From: CAZRIT01 sp964600225
GTDB lineage: Bacteria > Bacillota > Clostridia > Christensenellales > CAG-138
Assembly: GCA_964600225.1 (NCBI GenBank)
Contig: CAZRIT010000070.1
Span: 1-9,747 of the forward strand
DNA: 9,747 bases
Direction of reading: 5' to 3'
Shown here piece after piece: positions 7,736-9,747 of the stretch (the first letter of the stretch is position 1; every line of letters starts with the position of its first letter). The position numbers were made by a program, and so were the translations under genes. A model generated the notes under the pieces. It worked only from the letters and a program-made list of their open reading frames with translations, had not been told where the DNA came from and did not search any database.

Positions 7736-7773
7736 ACAGGATGACACGGGCGAGCTAGCGCTCGGAATGATAT
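7736..7773. repeat. Remnants of further REP-like ends
   Basis: AGGATGACA at 7738-7746 repeats the right end of element 2. CGGAATGATA at 7764-7773 is a decayed right end of the element 1 type. A small hairpin CGAGC/GCTCG (7751-7764) lies between them. Together with the two full elements this fills most of the gene-free stretch 7471-7912. Confidence 0.5.
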
Positions 7774-7787
7774 GATATGATATGATA
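7768..7787. repeat. Four tandem TGATA units
   Basis: TGATA occurs four times without interruption, starting inside the decayed REP end. It is a short microsatellite that could vary by slippage. It lies outside any gene and 68 bp before the yccF terminator, so no role is evident. Confidence 0.7.
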
Positions 7788-7854
7788 TGGCATATCCGTT
7801 GGCTGTACCTGACGATAAGAGCGTTTTTGCCGAAGCACGAAACCATGTTTTAAA

Positions 7855-7894
7855 AAGGGCCGATGCCGCGCACAGGCGCAACGCATCGGCCCTT
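7855..7894 (-). terminator. Intrinsic terminator of the YccF gene
   Basis: AAGGGCCGATGC (7855-7866) pairs perfectly with GCATCGGCCCTT (7883-7894) around a 16-nt loop. Read on the - strand, the stem is followed by TTTTTAAAAC, and it begins 18 nt after the stop codon of the gene at 7913. Confidence 0.85.
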
Positions 7895-7912
7895 ATTGTT
7901 GGATAAAGCGCA

Positions 7913-8272
7913 TTATCTGACAGCCGATCCGAAGGGCATCAGCGCAAGCTTGGCAAACTTGAAGCACTGCTTGCCAAAGGGAATGCCCACGATGGTGACG
8001 CAGAACAGGCAACCGATCACCAACGCTTCCAGCGCCAGCGGGATACCCGATATCACCATCCAAACGATGTTGAACAGCATGGACCCAACGCCGCCGCCGT
8101 ATAAAATCTCCTTGCCGAAAGGAAAAAGGGCCAGCTTGGCGAACTTAAAGCACTGTACACCCCAGGGAATGCCCACGATGGTCACGCACCAGAACAATCC
8201 CGCAAGGCTCCAGCCCAGCCCCAGCCAGACGCCGCCGAATACGAACCAAAGGATGTTTCCCAAGCAGCTCAT
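7913..8272 (-). CDS. YccF-family small inner-membrane protein
   Basis: The protein has 119 residues and matches the YccF/DUF307 family (inner membrane component domain) by its pattern: GNILWFVFGGVWLGLGW at the N-terminus and the diagnostic TIVGIPWGVQCFKFAKLALF. The family's biochemical function is not established. The protein is an internal duplication: residues 29-53 and 91-115 are identical at 22 of 25 positions, each half having hydrophobic segments followed by a short amphipathic stretch. The ATG at 8272-8270 is chosen because it begins the conserved domain and because the promoter at 8314-8341 rules out starts further upstream. AAGGGGG (8286-8292) is the likely ribosome binding site, though its 13-nt spacing is long. 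The gene stands alone between the repeat-rich stretch 7471-7912 and the mosaic region, with its own promoter and terminator. Confidence 0.9.
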   Translation of the reverse strand: MSCLGNILWFVFGGVWLGLGWSLAGLFWCVTIVGIPWGVQCFKFAKLALFPFGKEILYGGGVGSMLFNIVWMVISGIPLALEALVIGCLFCVTIVGIPFGKQCFKFAKLALMPFGSAVR

Positions 8273-8313
8273 GTCGTTATTCTGTCCCCCTTGCCCGATT
8301 TTGAACGGGCAAT

Positions 8314-8341
8314 AGTATAGCATAGGATTGTGAAAAAACAA
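8314..8341 (-). promoter_or_regulatory. Predicted promoter of the YccF gene
   Basis: On the - strand: TTGTTT (8336-8341), a 16-bp spacer, and TATACT (8314-8319). Transcription would start near 8307. The short hairpin GCCCG/CGGGC (8293-8310) would lie at the very 5' end of the leader and could stabilise the mRNA. Confidence 0.6.
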
Positions 8342-8463
8342 GCAACAGAACAAGGAATCTCCCGAAATTTACCGATTTTGGCTGCGATTGGCATGTTTCC
8401 ATGCCAAAACGCCTGCAGCGACGGAGAAAACCAATCGACGCCGCAATATCCAGCTTCACTTCA

Positions 8464-8476
8464 TGGTCGGGGTGAC
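8464..8476 (-). repeat. Isolated tRNA 3'-end sequence (scar 1)
   Basis: On the - strand this reads GTCACCCCGACCA, identical to the presumed tRNA 3' end at 9735-9747 including CCA. No tRNA body follows (8477-8540 does not fold into one). It is either a leftover attachment site or a chance 13-bp match. The stretch 8342-8463 before it shows no gene. Confidence 0.45.
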
Positions 8477-8554
8477 CGAATTTTCCGCTCAATCTGCTGC
8501 TTGCTGGCCCTTCGGGCTGCGCGCGCGGGCGCAGCTTTCGCTACCCGGCCGCTA

Positions 8555-8578
8555 AAAACGCCGACACTGCGGCGTTTT
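8555..8578 (+). terminator. Hairpin with T-tract in repeat copy A
   Basis: AAAACGCCG (8555-8563) pairs with CGGCGTTTT (8570-8578) around the loop ACACTG, followed by CTTT. It has the form of an intrinsic terminator on the + strand. No gene precedes it on that strand nearby, so it would end either read-through or a small RNA beginning near 8500. Confidence 0.6.
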
Positions 8579-8610
8579 CTTTACGCGGCTTCAAATCCAT
8601 TCAATCGAAA

Positions 8611-8658
8611 ACCAAACGCAAAGAGGATGCCTATACGGACACCCTCTTTGCGTTTGGT
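8611..8658 (-). terminator. tRNA-type terminator in repeat copy A
   Basis: ACCAAACGCAAAGAGG (8611-8626) is perfectly complementary to 8643-8658, a 16-bp stem with a 16-nt loop. On the - strand it is followed by TTTTCGATTG. The upstream arm includes the tRNA CCA end, so this is the terminator of a tRNA transcript from which the tRNA body is missing here. Confidence 0.75.
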
Positions 8659-8665
8659 CGGGGTG
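8655..8665 (-). repeat. Truncated tRNA 3' end (left junction of the ParB-Xre island)
   Basis: On the - strand it reads CACCCCGACCA: acceptor strand, discriminator A and CCA. Homology with copy B ends at 8665, beyond which the sequence becomes AT-rich and transposon-like. This is where a tRNA-targeting element would have its junction. Confidence 0.55.
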
Positions 8666-8689
8666 TGCTTATAGGATCAAGTTAAAAAT

Positions 8690-8706
8690 ACCCTAGAATA
8701 AAGGGT
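8690..8706. other. Small inverted repeat near the left island edge
   Basis: ACCCT (8690-8694) and AGGGT (8702-8706) around a 7-nt loop, with further partial A/T pairing outside. It lies 25 bp inside the junction. Recombinase core or arm sites are often arranged this way, but the motif is too short to assign. Confidence 0.25.
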
Positions 8707-8754
8707 TTCAAGGCACAAGGGAGCAGTATTTACAACAGAATAAGCATCGCAAAA

Positions 8755-8803
8755 GGACAATCACAACGCCGCAAGGACATTTTAGCACGGCAATCGGTTG
8801 TCC
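8755..8803 (+). promoter_or_regulatory. Stem-loop leader upstream of parB-xre
   Basis: GGACAA (8755-8760) can pair with TTGTCC (8798-8803), with an inner GCCG/CGGC pairing (8768-8771 with 8788-8791), and A-rich and T-rich flanks extend the base. It ends 12 nt before the AAGGAGG of the ParB-Xre gene. It could be an attenuator or a protein-binding site; no clear promoter is visible. Confidence 0.35.
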
Positions 8804-8831
8804 ATTTTGCTGTACAAGGAGGAATCAATTA

Positions 8832-9425
8832 TTGAAAAGCAGCGGTAAAAAACTAAGTCTAGCTTCATACGATGAGCTGTTCCAATCGGAGGACGCCCGT
8901 CAAGACGATCAGCGTGAACGTGTAATGAAAATCCCGCTGACCGAACTGCATCACTTCCGCGACCATCCGTTCCAAGTACGCCACGATCAAGCCTTGCAGG
9001 ATATGGCGGATAGCATCAAGGAATACGGCGTACTATCTCCCAGCCTTGTTCGTCCTTTGCCGGATGGCGGCTATGAAGTCATCTCCGGCAATCGGCGCAT
9101 GGAGGCAAGTATCCTTGCCGGGCTTATCTCAATGCCCGTGATTGTGCGGGAGATGACGGACGATGAAGCCATTATCGCAATGATGGACGCGAAAGATGTA
9201 AGGCAGGAAAAAACCGAAACAAGAAAATCTCTTGGTGAGGCAATAAAGCACCATCGCACACGATGTAAGATGACACAAGAATTTGTGGCAGAAGCAATCG
9301 GAGTAAGTAGGCAAGCGGTATCCAAATGGGAAAGCGGTATTTCTGACCCAAGCACATCTAACTTGATTGCACTTGCAAAACTCTTTAGCATTTCAGCAGA
9401 AGATTTGCTTAAAGAAGTTGAATAG
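8832..9425 (+). CDS. ParB N-terminal domain fused to Xre-type helix-turn-helix
   Basis: The protein has 197 residues. The TTG start at 8832 is chosen because AAGGAGG (8816-8822) lies 9 nt upstream and MKSSGKKLSLASYDELFQ is, as I recall, the usual N-terminus of ParB-like proteins of Firmicutes conjugative transposons. Residues 32-120 form a ParB/Srx nuclease-like domain: IPLTELHHFRDHPFQVR, SIKEYGVLSPSLVRP, and the phosphate-binding box as SGNRRMEAS, where ParB usually has GERRxRA or SGHRR. After MMDA (residue 120) the usual ParB helix-turn-helix and dimer domain are absent. Instead residues 133-192 form a Cro/CI (Xre) domain, with recognition motif TQEFVAEAIGVSRQAVSKWE and the closing ALAKLFSISAEDLL. 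The second half is more AT-rich, supporting a recombined origin. It is likely a DNA-binding regulator; plasmid partition is doubtful because no ParA is present. A terminator follows at 9454-9502. Confidence 0.88.
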   Translation: MKSSGKKLSLASYDELFQSEDARQDDQRERVMKIPLTELHHFRDHPFQVRHDQALQDMADSIKEYGVLSPSLVRPLPDGGYEVISGNRRMEASILAGLISMPVIVREMTDDEAIIAMMDAKDVRQEKTETRKSLGEAIKHHRTRCKMTQEFVAEAIGVSRQAVSKWESGISDPSTSNLIALAKLFSISAEDLLKEVE

Positions 9426-9429
9426 TATA

Positions 9430-9445
9430 GCTGCTGGGTGGCAGC
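9430..9445 (+). promoter_or_regulatory. Small hairpin and alternative pairing after parB-xre
   Basis: GCTGC/GCAGC (9430-9445) forms a small stem just after the stop. CTGGGTGGC (9434-9442) could instead pair with GCCTCCCAG (8 of 9), which would occupy the left arm of the terminator that follows. Confidence 0.3.
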
Positions 9446-9453
9446 AAAGAAAA

Positions 9454-9502
9454 AAAGCCGCCTCCCAGTAGTTTGTTGTCACGCCTATATGACGGCGGCT
9501 TT
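9454..9502 (+). terminator. Terminator after parB-xre
   Basis: AAAGCCGCC (9454-9462) pairs perfectly with GGCGGCTTT (9494-9502), and GATTTTTC follows. The 31-nt loop holds its own GTCA/TGAC pairing (9479-9492). The loop is long for a simple terminator, and both arms have other complementary partners nearby. Confidence 0.55.
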
Positions 9503-9551
9503 GATTTTTCAGAGCCGCCGTTTGCTATATCGACGGATAAAGCATGGCGGC
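9456..9551 (+). promoter_or_regulatory. Four alternating complementary segments upstream of a ribosome binding site
   Basis: AGCCGCC (9456-9462), GGCGGCT (9494-9500), AGCCGCC (9513-9519) and GGCGGC (9546-9551) can pair 1-2, 2-3 and 3-4. AAGGAGG (9556-9562) and an ATG (9571) follow directly. Mutually exclusive pairings of this kind are the layout of an attenuator or a translational switch. Confidence 0.4.
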
Positions 9552-9570
9552 ATAAAAGGAGGATGTCGCC

Positions 9571-9747
9571 ATGTTGTTGCATTTTTGTGCTCCGCACTGC
9601 GCGCGCGGACGCAGTTTTCGCTACCCGGCCGCTAAAAACGCCGCAGTGTCGGCGTTTTCTTTACGCGGCTTCAAATCCATACAATCGAAAACCAAACGCA
9701 AAGAGGATGCCCCTACGGACACCCTCTTTGCGTTTGGTCGGGGTGAC
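9571..9747 (+). CDS. Start of a gene cut off by repeat copy B (doubtful product)
   Basis: The ATG at 9571 has AAGGAGG 8 nt upstream, the strongest start signal in this part, and the frame stays open to the window end. Only the first five or six codons (MLLHF) precede repeat copy B; the rest is translation of the repeat and of the tRNA terminator, which is plainly not protein-coding. I read it as the surviving start of a conjugative-transposon gene truncated at about 9580-9587, not as a functional product. Confidence 0.2.
   Translation, partial: MLLHFCAPHCARGRSFRYPAAKNAAVSAFSLRGFKSIQSKTKRKEDAPTDTLFAFGRGD
9635..9658 (+). terminator. Hairpin with T-tract in repeat copy B
   Basis: AAAACGCCG (9635-9643) pairs with CGGCGTTTT (9650-9658) and CTTT follows. 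The loop is CAGTGT, the exact reverse complement of the ACACTG loop in copy A. Confidence 0.6.
9691..9738 (-). terminator. Terminator of the tRNA at the right edge
   Basis: A perfect 16-bp stem (9691-9706 with 9723-9738) whose upstream arm includes the last bases of the tRNA CCA end; TTTTCGATTG follows on the - strand. It is the downstream terminator for the tRNA that runs in from the right. Confidence 0.8.
9735..9747 (-). tRNA. 3' end of a tRNA, probably tRNA-Pro (truncated by window)
   Basis: On the - strand the last 13 bases read GTCACCCCGACCA: two T-stem bases, the acceptor strand CACCCCG, discriminator A and an encoded CCA. The matching 5' acceptor strand would be CGGGGTG, as in many bacterial tRNA-Pro genes. 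A tRNA-type terminator follows at once. Only the end is in the window, so the identity rests on recall. Confidence 0.6.

Larger units (their letters stand above)
8507..8665. repeat. Structured direct repeat, copy A
   Basis: Aligns without gaps to 9587-9745, offset 1,080 bp. From 8521 to 8665, 134 of 145 bases are identical, and 6 of the 11 differences are one inverted hairpin loop. Within the copy: hairpin GCCC-TTC-GGGC (8507-8517), which overlaps an alternative stem GCTGCG/CGCAGC (8516-8535); a + strand terminator hairpin (8555-8578); a - strand terminator (8611-8658); and 11 bp of tRNA 3' end (8655-8665). Confidence 0.85.
9587..9745. repeat. Structured direct repeat, copy B
   Basis: The partner of copy A, with the same order of parts: hairpin GTGC-TCC-GCAC (9587-9597), alternative stem ACTGCG/CGCAGT (9596-9615), + strand terminator hairpin, - strand terminator and tRNA 3' end. 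Stem bases differ from copy A in compensating pairs, so the folds are kept. Unlike copy A, it continues into GAC at the window end, as an intact tRNA would. Confidence 0.85.

Noticed and set aside
7487..7746. Possible CRISPR array
   Set aside because: Only two near-identical 32-bp units, with inverted partners and no regular spacers; they are REP/MITE-like elements.
8277..8492. 71-codon - strand frame upstream of yccF
   Set aside because: Overlaps the yccF promoter and the tRNA-end scar; no recognisable protein.
8330..8674. 114-codon + strand frame through repeat copy A
   Set aside because: Made of hairpins and a tRNA terminator; no ribosome binding site, and it would start inside the yccF promoter.
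8832..9425. Chromosome or plasmid partition ParB with a parABS system
   Set aside because: No ParA gene, no ParB helix-turn-helix or dimer domain, and no parS-like 16-bp palindrome seen.

Overview
The window looks like a GC-rich chromosome segment of a gut-type Clostridia (Firmicutes), probably Oscillospirales or Christensenellales; the order is inference. The evidence is the large single-chain clostridial-type FGAM synthase, strong AGGAGG-type ribosome binding sites, and a ParB fragment of the kind carried by Firmicutes conjugative transposons.

Region 1 (1-5003, + strand) is a purine biosynthesis operon: the 3' part of purL (FGAM synthase with fused glutaminase), purC (SAICAR synthetase) and guaB (IMP dehydrogenase). 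Gaps are 20 and 46 nt, each with a Shine-Dalgarno site. Together they act early (FGAM) and late (SAICAR) in IMP synthesis and then commit IMP to GMP. The GuaB closely resembles the Tritrichomonas foetus enzyme, down to residue numbers of the active site.

Region 2 (5004-7470) holds one convergent, less GC-rich gene for a 641-residue polytopic membrane protein, possibly a GT-C-like glycosyltransferase. It has a very good sigma-A promoter at 7206-7234. The last 16 codons of guaB plus about 10 bp reappear beyond this gene (4956-5013 versus 7413-7470, 52/58 identical), so the gene is bracketed by direct repeats of the guaB 3' end, as an element inserted at that site would be.

Region 3 (7471-7912) has no gene. 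It holds two adjacent REP/MITE-like elements with terminal inverted repeats, remnants of more, a TGATA tandem repeat and a strong terminator.

Region 4 (7913-8341, - strand) is a small YccF-type membrane protein gene with its own promoter and terminator.

Region 5 (8464-9747) is a mosaic. Two copies of a structured repeat about 159 bp long (8507-8665 and 9587-9745) flank an island of about 920 bp of conjugative-transposon-like DNA. The island encodes a ParB N-terminal domain fused to an Xre-type helix-turn-helix. Each repeat contains a + strand hairpin/terminator and a - strand terminator, and ends in the 3' end of a tRNA, probably tRNA-Pro; a third copy of that tRNA end lies at 8464-8476. The window stops inside the probable tRNA gene. 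The two repeats show compensatory stem changes, and one terminator loop is exactly inverted between them.
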